Source: Elusimicrobiota bacterium (GTDB taxonomy: Bacteria; CG03). From it: DNA of 5,800 nucleotides. Of this stretch, positions 1-5,762 are shown one piece after another; positions within the stretch are counted from its first letter, which is position 1; each line of letters opens with the position of its first letter. Below the pieces are notes generated by a model. The model saw nothing but the letters and a program-made list of their open reading frames with translations, did not search any database and was not told where the DNA came from. The stretch lies in the NCBI GenBank assembly GCA_021161625.1, contig JAGHAG010000158.1, forward strand, positions 1-5,800. Reading direction: 5' to 3'. A program made the position numbers and the translations under genes.

Positions 1-3
1 GAC

Positions 4-28
4 TATCCTCTATCCTCTGTCCTCTATC
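4..28. repeat. Heptamer tandem repeat (TATCCTC units)
   Basis: Three consecutive 7-base units are visible on the plus strand: TATCCTC at 4-10 and 11-17, and TGTCCTC at 18-24. A fourth start (TATC, 25-28) then runs into the neighbouring octamer array. The units share the T[A/G]TC core found in the octamers, so the two tracts look like period variants of one repeat family. The left end is cut by the window edge, so the true length is unknown. No gene is seen here. Confidence 0.8.
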
Positions 29-123
29 CACTTTTTTCCTTATCACTTTATTCCCTTATCTCCATATCTCCATATCACTTTATTCCCTTGTCACTTTATT
101 TCCTTGTCTCCATATCACTTTTT
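29..123. repeat. Degenerate octamer tandem-repeat array abutting the EIID stop codon
   Basis: From 36 to 123 the plus strand divides without slippage into eleven 8-base units: TTCCTTAT, CACTTTAT, TCCCTTAT, CTCCATAT, CTCCATAT, CACTTTAT, TCCCTTGT, CACTTTAT, TTCCTTGT, CTCCATAT, CACTTTTT. A 7-base CACTTTT (29-35) links them to the heptamers. There are three unit types: A = CACTTTAT, B = T[T/C]CCTT[A/G]T and C = CTCCATAT. They occur in the order B A B C C A B A B C A. Base 3 of every unit is C, and all but the last end in AT or GT. The last unit shares its final base with the EIID stop codon. On the transcript strand the tract is purine-rich and full of stop codons, so it is not coding. There are no spacers and no hairpin with a U-run. 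Function is unknown; this may be a slippage- or duplication-grown intergenic repeat. Confidence 0.85.
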
Positions 124-887
124 CAACTTAATCCTGCGCAGAGAATTCCCAGCAAAAAAATCCCATAAAAAAGCAAAACAGGGGAAACATTTCTTAAAAA
201 AAATACAATGCCTACAAAAACAACCGGATATATGATTTTTAAAAATATGGACACCTCAAGTGCCATAAATCCTTTTATCAAAAGAAGGACAATCAAAACA
301 ATGGATGTTGTCCTTAAAAGCCCTATCTGAAAATGAAGTTTTCCTGTGAAAATTCTGTCAATAGCCTCAATCCCGTATTCAAAACCCTGTTTAAGTCCTT
401 TCCATCTCAACTGTAAATGAAAAAAATTAAAACCAAAAAATGCAATCAAAGGTCCTATAAACATCTTTGAAACATCTTTTGAAAAACAAAAAACAAAAAA
501 GGAAGCAAGAAGGGCGACAAATGGTCTTAAAAACCCCCATATAATGGAATCTCCAAAAGCTGCAACAGGTCCCCCCAGAACTTTTTTTGCTCCAGATATC
601 TCCTGGAGAAATTTTTCATCTCCAGTAGTAGCATAATTTTTTTCTGCCTTTATCACAATCCCTATAATATAAGAAGCACAAAAAGGATGTGTGTTAAAAA
701 AATCCATATGTCTTAAATACGCTCTGGTTCTCTCATCCCCTTTATAGAGAAAATCCAGAACAGGTTTTATTACAAAAAGAAAACCGAGATTTTGCATACC
801 CTTAAAATTCCACACAGATTGAAGGAAAAAAGTCCTTAAAAATACAACAAAAAATAATCGTCTAAATTTTTTTTCGTCTATTTCCAT
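123..887 (-). CDS. PTS mannose/fructose/sorbose-family subunit IID
   Basis: This is a membrane subunit of a mannose-family phosphotransferase permease; with EIIC it forms the sugar-conducting part. Family signatures are clear over the 254 residues: an N-terminal RTFFLQ...WN...MQNLGF block (18-36), FFNTHPF (63-69), GGPVAAFGDSIIWG (105-118) and HLQLRWKGLKQGFEYG (157-172). Hydrophobic, probably membrane-spanning stretches lie at about 120-137, 143-160, 192-210, 218-231 and 236-252. E. coli ManZ is about 283 residues, so this is slightly short but has all the main motifs. The ATG at 887 overlaps the end of the EIIC gene by 10 bases, and a GAGG lies 10 bases upstream (898-901), which fits translational coupling. 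It is the last gene before the octamer array. The transported sugar cannot be read from the sequence. Confidence 0.93.
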   Translation of the reverse strand: MEIDEKKFRRLFFVVFLRTFFLQSVWNFKGMQNLGFLFVIKPVLDFLYKGDERTRAYLRHMDFFNTHPFCASYIIGIVIKAEKNYATTGDEKFLQEISGAKKVLGGPVAAFGDSIIWGFLRPFVALLASFFVFCFSKDVSKMFIGPLIAFFGFNFFHLQLRWKGLKQGFEYGIEAIDRIFTGKLHFQIGLLRTTSIVLIVLLLIKGFMALEVSIFLKIIYPVVFVGIVFFLRNVSPVLLFYGIFLLGILCAGLS

Positions 888-1504
888 TTTATGAATGCCT
901 CAAAAAGCTCTGCAAAACAGACAATATATATAAATCTCAAAATAATGCGGGGATTAAAATTATGCCTGACAATAAAAATCCAGAATCTTTCTGGAGCTTT
1001 GTAAATCAAGGAAATAAAAATCAAAAAAAACAGGAAACTCAAAATAAAAATTTTGAAAATTCCAAGCAATGTTGCCACATTAACAGATGAAGTTTTTCCC
1101 TGAATAATTTTCCTCTTCACTTTATCAACAACAAGGCAATTTCTCATTCTCACCCTTAAATCTATAACCTTGTAGATTATTCCACAGGGGATTGATATAG
1201 CAAGAGCCATTATTATTGCTGAGGCATCGTCTATTCCGAATTTAAGCACAGCATTTATTGCTCCTGCTGTTGCAAGGGCTGTTGCAATTGTTGTATCCGG
1301 TGGAATTGTAACACCAACAGGAATAACTCTTATCCACATCAGTTCCATACAAATTCCTATTATAAAACCAATATACGGATGCCCGAGCCACCAGCCAATA
1401 ATGGGACCTGTAATAACAGGTCTTGAAAGCATAAACTGACCAAAAACAAGTGTATCACACGAAAGAAGCGCGACAAAAACACTCAGCAAGATTAAATCAG
1501 ACAT
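878..1504 (-). CDS. PTS mannose/fructose/sorbose-family subunit IIC, short C-terminus
   Basis: This is the integral membrane IIC subunit that works with EIID. The first ~110 residues match the family well: a hydrophobic N-terminus, FGQFMLSRPVITGPIIGWWLG (21-41, with the SRP and GWWLG parts), GFIIGICMELMW (46-57) and the IPVGVTIPPDTTIATALATAGA stretch (61-82, with its PPD). Hydrophobic segments follow at about 94-113, 142-167 and 187-203. At 208 residues it is well below E. coli ManY (about 266). The loss is in the C-terminal half, which is poorly conserved and ends FEAFIKWK. The frame runs straight into the EIID start with a 10-base overlap, so no lost exon-like remainder is hidden downstream. 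The ATG at 1504 overlaps the GH57 gene by 13 bases, with no clear Shine-Dalgarno, so initiation probably depends on translation of the upstream gene. Confidence 0.88.
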   Translation of the reverse strand: MSDLILLSVFVALLSCDTLVFGQFMLSRPVITGPIIGWWLGHPYIGFIIGICMELMWIRVIPVGVTIPPDTTIATALATAGAINAVLKFGIDDASAIIMALAISIPCGIIYKVIDLRVRMRNCLVVDKVKRKIIQGKTSSVNVATLLGIFKIFILSFLFFLIFISLIYKAPERFWIFIVRHNFNPRIILRFIYIVCFAELFEAFIKWK

Positions 1505-3573
1505 CTTGTTGAAACGGTTATGATATCCTCAAAAAAACCCTGAGGTTTAAGTTTTATTTTTTCTATAAAAGTTATGGAACTTCCCTGATAAATTTCATCC
1601 GGACCCTTTTCTGTTCTCACAACAGTTTTTACTGGAAAAATCCAGATTTTCTTTTTGCTTTTGCATTTGAATTCCACTTCAAACTTACCGAACGGGTCAA
1701 TTAGAATTAATGTCTCATTTTGAAACTCACCCTTGAGGCTCGCTAAAAGGGTATTACTTCCCATTTTTAAAACTGCTTTCGGACCTGTAACAGGTGAAAG
1801 ATTAAACTCAACCCCCGGCACAAGTTCTACATCAAACTCTGATTTATTCTGGATTCTATATTTAAATTTTAGCACCCCTTCCCTTAAAAACTCAAAAAAC
1901 TTTTCCACAAAAATATTGGTAAACCTATCATCAACCCATACATGACCATCTCTTTTCAGATAAAGCAATCTTTTTTGACGATCAATTTCATAGATGAATT
2001 TCTGGTTGACAAAGTCTCCCTGTTCTCCATAAGTACATTTTTCAAAATCATCCAGTTTTGCATCCTGATGGAAAAAGTGCAGAATAAATGAATGCCTTTC
2101 ATACCAATCATAAAAATAATTTAAGGCATTCCTTCTGACTTCAATGTTTCTATCCCTTTCAAGAAATGAAAGTTGCCCTGTTAGTGTATGATAAATCTCC
2201 TTTCTTCTTTTTAAGACAAAACCTATATTATACGAGGTGCAGAATTGTGAAAATTCAGAGACATTTCCTCCTATTTCAGGATGAAAATGCAGACAAAAGG
2301 ATTTTGTGCAAACTTTCAGTTCATTCTGTCCGGGGTATATTCCACCATCTTCAACCACTTCAAAATCTTTTTTGAGAATTTCAAAAAGTTTTTTTTCACA
2401 CTCAAGAAGTTCGTGAAAAACCCCCTGCCTTAGATGTGGCATATAAATTCCACCAAAAATCCCGTGCCAGTATGCACAATTGCACTGACCCTTAAAAAGA
2501 TGTTTCTGAATTTCAGGAAAATCTGGCTCATCTATGAGTTGATTAACCGCCCTTGAAAGCAACAACATTTTCTTATGCATCAAATTTGCTTCAGGATACT
2601 TTATAAGAAAATTTCTAAAAAAACCACCTTTAACAAACTTCATCCAGGGTTGCCTTTTTTCTTCTGGAAGCGCTTTTATTTCATCTAAAATGGGACTGTA
2701 AATCAATCCTGTATCATAAGGAAAAGACCATCTTCCCATTTCAGAATATGAAGATGCTGGAAGATAAACACCACCATCAGGAGGATATACATCAATATAA
2801 TCAGAAAATTTGAACATTTTTAGATTTCCTATTTTTATCTCATCTGAGAGGAGCAAAAAAAATCTTTCAAGCCATTTTCTTTCATAAACATGTTTGTATG
2901 ACTTCGGCCATGCTCCAAATTTTTCAAGGTCATCCATCATGATTGAAATACCACCACCTGTCTCTTCGCTGAATTTCCTTAAATATAAAAGAATTTCTTC
3001 AGGTTCCAAATAAGGAATTTTGTATCTTAAACTTTCAAGAATTGGAAAAACTTTTATAGGGAATCCTTCATGCTCTGTTATAAAATACCCATGCAATTTT
3101 TCATCCATCCAGCCCGCCCAGTTAAAGTGAGTATTGTCAACAAGAGTGTATTCTATTCCTGACATGGCAATAATTTTTGGAAAATGTGGTTCCCAGACGC
3201 GTTCAGCAAGCCACATACCCCGCGGTCGGGTTCCAAAAAAGGATTCAAGAAAATCAGAGAAACTTTTTATCTGCTGAATGGCATCTGTCTGGGTTATGAG
3301 TGAAATAACTGCCTCATAAAATGCCCCGCCTAAAATTTCAATCTGTCCCCTTTTAACCAGTTTTTTTATAAGTTCTAAAAATTGAGGTTTCTTCGACATA
3401 AGCCATTCAAAAAGAGTTCCACTGATGTGCACATTTACCCTTATTTCAGGAAAACCCTCAAGCGTTTCAAAAAAAGGTCTGTATGCCTTTTCAAAACACT
3501 CCTCTATAACAAAATCAAGGTTGCCCACAGGCTGATGCATGTGAACACCAAAACCAAAATAAATCTTCTTCAT
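1492..3573 (-). CDS. GH57 glycoside hydrolase, 4-alpha-glucanotransferase/alpha-amylase type
   Basis: This is a retaining family-57 enzyme acting on alpha-1,4-glucans (glycogen, maltodextrin, starch) by hydrolysis or chain transfer. It has 693 residues, close to the Thermococcus litoralis 4-alpha-glucanotransferase (about 659). The catalytic (beta/alpha)7 barrel carries the GH57 regions: HMHQP (11-15), GGAFYE (82-87), WLAERVWEP (121-129; E124 matches the nucleophile) and MMDDLEKFGAWP (212-223; D214 matches the acid/base). A central domain follows, with SYSEMGRW (275-282) and CNCAYWHGIFGGIYMPHLR (364-382). The remaining ~300 residues fit the beta-rich C-terminal domain of this subgroup (HFFHQDAK at 499-506, GVEFNLSP at 587-594). 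No signal peptide is seen, so it is probably cytoplasmic. The start overlaps the EIIB stop by 4 bases (ATGA), and its end overlaps EIIC by 13. Transferase and amylase activity cannot be told apart from the sequence. Its position inside a PTS permease operon is unusual. Confidence 0.93.
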   Translation of the reverse strand: MKKIYFGFGVHMHQPVGNLDFVIEECFEKAYRPFFETLEGFPEIRVNVHISGTLFEWLMSKKPQFLELIKKLVKRGQIEILGGAFYEAVISLITQTDAIQQIKSFSDFLESFFGTRPRGMWLAERVWEPHFPKIIAMSGIEYTLVDNTHFNWAGWMDEKLHGYFITEHEGFPIKVFPILESLRYKIPYLEPEEILLYLRKFSEETGGGISIMMDDLEKFGAWPKSYKHVYERKWLERFFLLLSDEIKIGNLKMFKFSDYIDVYPPDGGVYLPASSYSEMGRWSFPYDTGLIYSPILDEIKALPEEKRQPWMKFVKGGFFRNFLIKYPEANLMHKKMLLLSRAVNQLIDEPDFPEIQKHLFKGQCNCAYWHGIFGGIYMPHLRQGVFHELLECEKKLFEILKKDFEVVEDGGIYPGQNELKVCTKSFCLHFHPEIGGNVSEFSQFCTSYNIGFVLKRRKEIYHTLTGQLSFLERDRNIEVRRNALNYFYDWYERHSFILHFFHQDAKLDDFEKCTYGEQGDFVNQKFIYEIDRQKRLLYLKRDGHVWVDDRFTNIFVEKFFEFLREGVLKFKYRIQNKSEFDVELVPGVEFNLSPVTGPKAVLKMGSNTLLASLKGEFQNETLILIDPFGKFEVEFKCKSKKKIWIFPVKTVVRTEKGPDEIYQGSSITFIEKIKLKPQGFFEDIITVSTRCLI

Positions 3574-4049
3574 ATTTTTCCTAAAACATTCTCAACTGGA
3601 ATTTTATCATCTGTCGGTAAGGTCTGGATAAAAATTTTTACTCCTTTTTCAATCAATTTTCTTAAAATTCCCTTCTCCTCGGCATTTATATATATTGAAC
3701 GGGTCAGTGGCTGCTTGTCATCTTCATAATTTAAAAGCCCTAAATTTATCTCAACTGAATTTAATCCTAAATCTATAAGTTGTTTTATGACTTTTATTGA
3801 ATCAATTAAAATAAGGTATTTTTTGGTAGAACCTTTTAAAATTGGAAATCTTTTCATAAATTCTTCGGTTGTTAAAACCTCAAAAGAGACCCCCTCTGGA
3901 ACCGCAATTGAAAGGATTTTTGCCTGAAATCTATCGCTGGCAATTGTGTTATTAACAACAATTATTTCATCAGCAGGTTTGTATTTCAGCCAGCCCTCTA
4001 CCACCTGTCCGTGTATAAGACGCGAATCTATCCTGAATAATTGAATCAT
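3570..4049 (-). CDS. PTS mannose/fructose/sorbose-family subunit IIB
   Basis: This is the soluble IIB phosphocarrier that takes phosphate from EIIA(Man) and passes it to sugar bound by EIIC/EIID. The 159-residue length is typical for a stand-alone IIB. The active-site loop FRIDSRLIHGQVVEGW (5-20) is intact, with the phospho-accepting His at H13; the family usually reads RIDDRLIHGQV, so D-to-S at position 9 is a small departure. Other family features are VVNNTIASDRFQAKILSIAVPEGV (31-54, where relatives have a DD or DE pair), INLGLL (101-106) and IQTLPTDDKIP (141-151). It starts 2 bases after the EIIA stop, and its stop overlaps the GH57 start by 4. It is split from its partner EIIC by the 2-kb GH57 gene, whereas IIB and IIC genes are usually close together. 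Confidence 0.94.
   Translation of the reverse strand: MIQLFRIDSRLIHGQVVEGWLKYKPADEIIVVNNTIASDRFQAKILSIAVPEGVSFEVLTTEEFMKRFPILKGSTKKYLILIDSIKVIKQLIDLGLNSVEINLGLLNYEDDKQPLTRSIYINAEEKGILRKLIEKGVKIFIQTLPTDDKIPVENVLGKI
3579..3582 (-). promoter_or_regulatory. Ribosome binding site of the GH57 gene (AGGA)
   Basis: On the minus strand AGGA precedes the ATG at 3573 with a 5-base spacer, inside the last codons of the EIIB gene. It supports the chosen start, which also places the GH57 HMHQP motif at residue 11 as in characterised relatives. The site means that the inserted enzyme can be translated by its own initiation as well as by coupling through the ATGA overlap. Confidence 0.6.
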
Positions 4050-4051
4050 CT

Positions 4052-4465
4052 TTAAAAATTACACTCCGAAATAAGTTTCTTTTTTACATCAACAATTGAA
4101 TTTCTGCCTGCTTTAACAATATCCTCGCAAAGCTTCTTTACATCTGTTGTATCCTTTTTTGTCGCAACTTCCACAAGCATCGGGAAATTAACCCCTGATA
4201 TAACATAAACTTTGGGATTGATAAGGAAATGGCAAGCACAATTGCAAGGGGAGCCGCCAAAAAAATCAACCAGAATTATAAATTCACTATTCGGAGATTT
4301 GTTTAAAATTTCTTCAAGTTTTTCCTTTAAATCATTAAGACTTTCATGAATTTCAAAATTAACTGCATAAAAATCCCTTACATCTCCAACAATTTCCGCC
4401 AACGCTTTTATAAGAGCTTCTGCAAGATGCCCGTGTGTAACAATAATAACTTTCTTTGTGCTCAT
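4052..4465 (-). CDS. PTS mannose/fructose-family subunit IIA
   Basis: This is the soluble IIA phosphocarrier that accepts phosphate from HPr and donates it to EIIB. It is a single IIA domain of 137 residues, unlike the fused IIAB of E. coli ManX. The N-terminal IIVTHGHLAEAL (7-18) gives the phospho-accepting His at H11. The conserved Asp is D67 in LVDFFGGSP (65-73), and GVNFPMLVE (91-99) is the third family block. Right after GGSP the sequence reads CNCACHF (74-80), where relatives usually have FNAA or TNLA, giving three alternating cysteines (C74, C76, C78) close to the active-site loop. The ATG at 4465 overlaps the rapZ stop (ATGA), with AGGGA 9 bases upstream (4475-4479). Having EIIA and EIIB as separate proteins directly after rapZ follows the order seen in deltaproteobacterial-type PTS clusters. 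Confidence 0.94.
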   Translation of the reverse strand: MSTKKVIIVTHGHLAEALIKALAEIVGDVRDFYAVNFEIHESLNDLKEKLEEILNKSPNSEFIILVDFFGGSPCNCACHFLINPKVYVISGVNFPMLVEVATKKDTTDVKKLCEDIVKAGRNSIVDVKKKLISECNF

Positions 4466-5292
4466 TTTTTTATATCCCTGTGATTAACAGAAACAAAAAA
4501 ACCCTCTTTTCTTAAAAGAGAACTCAAATCTTCAGCAAAGACAACTGAGCGGTGTCTCCCCCCTGTGCATCCACATCCAATTGTAAGAAAATTTTTCCCT
4601 GATTGCGGATATTTTTTTAAAACCTCTTTTAAAAGTGCCTCTGTTGTGCTTAAAAATTTTTTATAAGTGGAATTTTTTATCACAAATTCCCTAACTTTCT
4701 TTGAAAAACCTGTAAGTTTTCTCAAATTCTTTTCATAATTCGGATTTGGTAGAAACCTTACATCAAAAACAAAATCCACTTCCTGCGGCAGGCCCCATTT
4801 AAAACCAAATGAAACAATTTCAATATGAAATTTTTCCACAGCAATTTTTAATTTCTTTGCAAGAACACTTTTTAGTTCCCAAGGAGTTAAACCTGAAGTG
4901 TCTATAAGAATGTCAGCAATTGCCTTTATCTCAGCAAGAAGTTTTCTTTCTTTTGAAATTGCAGAGAGTATACTATCCTTCTTTCCTGCAAGGGGCGGAC
5001 GTCGGCGATTTTCAACAAATCTTCTTACAAGAACATCAGAAGAACAATCAAGAAAAACAACACACATGGGTTTATTTTTTTTGAGAATTTTAAGAAACTG
5101 TGGAAAATACTTTCTTTCTCTTATGTCTATACCTATTGCACATTTCTTCAAAGTTTGCCCTTTTCTTTTAAAGAAATCTTCCATAAATTCCACAGGAAGA
5201 TTGTCAATACAAAAATATCCAAAATCCTGCAAAAATTTTAAAGCAAGGGTCTTGCCTGCTCCTGAAATTCCTGCAACAATCAAAACTTTCAC
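4462..5292 (-). CDS. rapZ: RapZ/YvcJ-family nucleotide-binding protein
   Basis: RapZ-family proteins bind ATP/GTP. In E. coli RapZ is the RNase adapter that targets GlmZ small RNA and so tunes glucosamine-6-phosphate synthase; in Bacillus the homologue is YvcJ. The 276-residue length matches (E. coli 284). The N-terminal P-loop domain has GISGAGKT (8-15), CIDNLP (28-33), DIRER (56-60), VVFLDCSSDVLVRRF (78-92) and RRRPPL (96-101). The C-terminal domain has SFGFKWGLP (161-169), FDVRFLPNP (176-184) and IGCGCTGGRHRSV (238-250), then HRDIKK at the end, a basic tail of the kind used for RNA binding in E. coli. It starts with GTG, overlapping the ptsN stop as GTGA. A purine run lies 5 bases upstream of that GTG, and the P-loop position agrees with this start. 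Being set between ptsN and a Man-type EIIA suggests control by the PTS phosphorylation state. Its RNA target here is unknown. Confidence 0.96.
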   Translation of the reverse strand: MKVLIVAGISGAGKTLALKFLQDFGYFCIDNLPVEFMEDFFKRKGQTLKKCAIGIDIRERKYFPQFLKILKKNKPMCVVFLDCSSDVLVRRFVENRRRPPLAGKKDSILSAISKERKLLAEIKAIADILIDTSGLTPWELKSVLAKKLKIAVEKFHIEIVSFGFKWGLPQEVDFVFDVRFLPNPNYEKNLRKLTGFSKKVREFVIKNSTYKKFLSTTEALLKEVLKKYPQSGKNFLTIGCGCTGGRHRSVVFAEDLSSLLRKEGFFVSVNHRDIKK

Positions 5293-5762
5293 AACAATCT
5301 TTCTTCTTTTACAATTGCCTCAAGCACTTCTTTTGGAGTTCGGGCTTTAATTAAAGCAGCACGAAAATACGGATCATTTACACAGTGTGCAAGAGTGGAA
5401 AGAATTTTAATATAAACACCTTTTTCGTCATTCCGGGGACCTATTAAAAGAAAAATTATGTAAACAGGTTCTCCATCTAAAGCATTGAATTCAACCCCTT
5501 CTTTTGAATTTGCAAAAAAAAGCAAAGGTTCTTTTACAAATGAAACCTTTGCATGAGGCAGAGCCACCCCCTGCCCGATACCAGTGGAACCTATTGCCTC
5601 CCTTTTTAAAATCGCTTTTGTCAAATCTTTTTCCTGCTTTTTCTTTATAATCTTTTTTTCTATAAGAAACTGAACAATTTCTTCTATAACTCTTTTTTTT
5701 GATTTTTGTTCTATCTCTATTTTTATGAGATTTTTATTTATGTAATCGCTTAATTTTATCAT
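5289..5762 (-). CDS. ptsN: PTS EIIA, nitrogen-regulatory/fructose type (PtsN-like)
   Basis: This is a soluble EIIA domain of the PtsN/fructose/mannitol fold (157 residues; E. coli PtsN is about 163). The active-site block KREAIGSTGIGQGVALPH (53-70) is intact, with the phospho-accepting His at H70. The FNALDGEPV (92-100) and IFLLIGP (103-109) strands follow the family. The C-terminal helix region reads VYIKILSTLAH (116-126), so the second conserved His (H120 in E. coli PtsN) appears to be Tyr117. There is no attached membrane or HPr domain, and its place before rapZ matches the ptsN-rapZ pairing of Gram-negative bacteria. A regulatory role is therefore more likely than fructose transport. The ATG overlaps the preceding frame's stop as TAATG, and its own stop overlaps rapZ as GTGA. 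No clear Shine-Dalgarno is seen, so coupling to the upstream gene is likely. Confidence 0.92.
   Translation of the reverse strand: MIKLSDYINKNLIKIEIEQKSKKRVIEEIVQFLIEKKIIKKKQEKDLTKAILKREAIGSTGIGQGVALPHAKVSFVKEPLLFFANSKEGVEFNALDGEPVYIIFLLIGPRNDEKGVYIKILSTLAHCVNDPYFRAALIKARTPKEVLEAIVKEERLL
5298..5306 (-). promoter_or_regulatory. Purine-rich ribosome binding site of rapZ (GTG start)
   Basis: On the minus strand GAAGAAAGA sits 5 bases before the GTG at 5292, within the last ptsN codons. It is a weak match to Shine-Dalgarno but is correctly spaced. It supports the GTG as the start rather than an internal codon, together with the P-loop following at residue 8. The GTGA overlap means ribosomes ending ptsN can restart directly on rapZ. 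Confidence 0.45.

Noticed and set aside
1..122. Rho-independent terminator after EIID
   Set aside because: The transcript strand is purine-rich and has no GC stem followed by a U-run in this stretch; the terminator, if any, lies beyond the window.
1..123. Repeat tract as a CRISPR array
   Set aside because: Units are 7-8 bases and directly adjacent, with no unique spacers of about 30 bases and no cas genes.
878..1504. Frameshift as the cause of the short EIIC
   Set aside because: The EIID gene with its conserved N-terminus begins 10 bases inside the EIIC end, so there is no room for a displaced C-terminal remainder in another frame.
1733..1945. Plus-strand open frame inside the GH57 gene
   Set aside because: It is the antisense of a well-conserved enzyme, with no recognisable domain or separate start signal.
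2166..2375. Plus-strand open frame inside the GH57 gene
   Set aside because: Antisense shadow of the GH57 C-terminal region with no family resemblance.
3382..3729. Plus-strand open frame across the GH57/EIIB junction
   Set aside because: It runs antisense to two confidently identified genes and has a lysine/phenylalanine-rich translation without motifs.
4898..5350. 150-codon plus-strand open frame opposite rapZ
   Set aside because: It is antisense to conserved RapZ motifs, including the P-loop region, and its length is explained by the AT-rich codon bias of rapZ.
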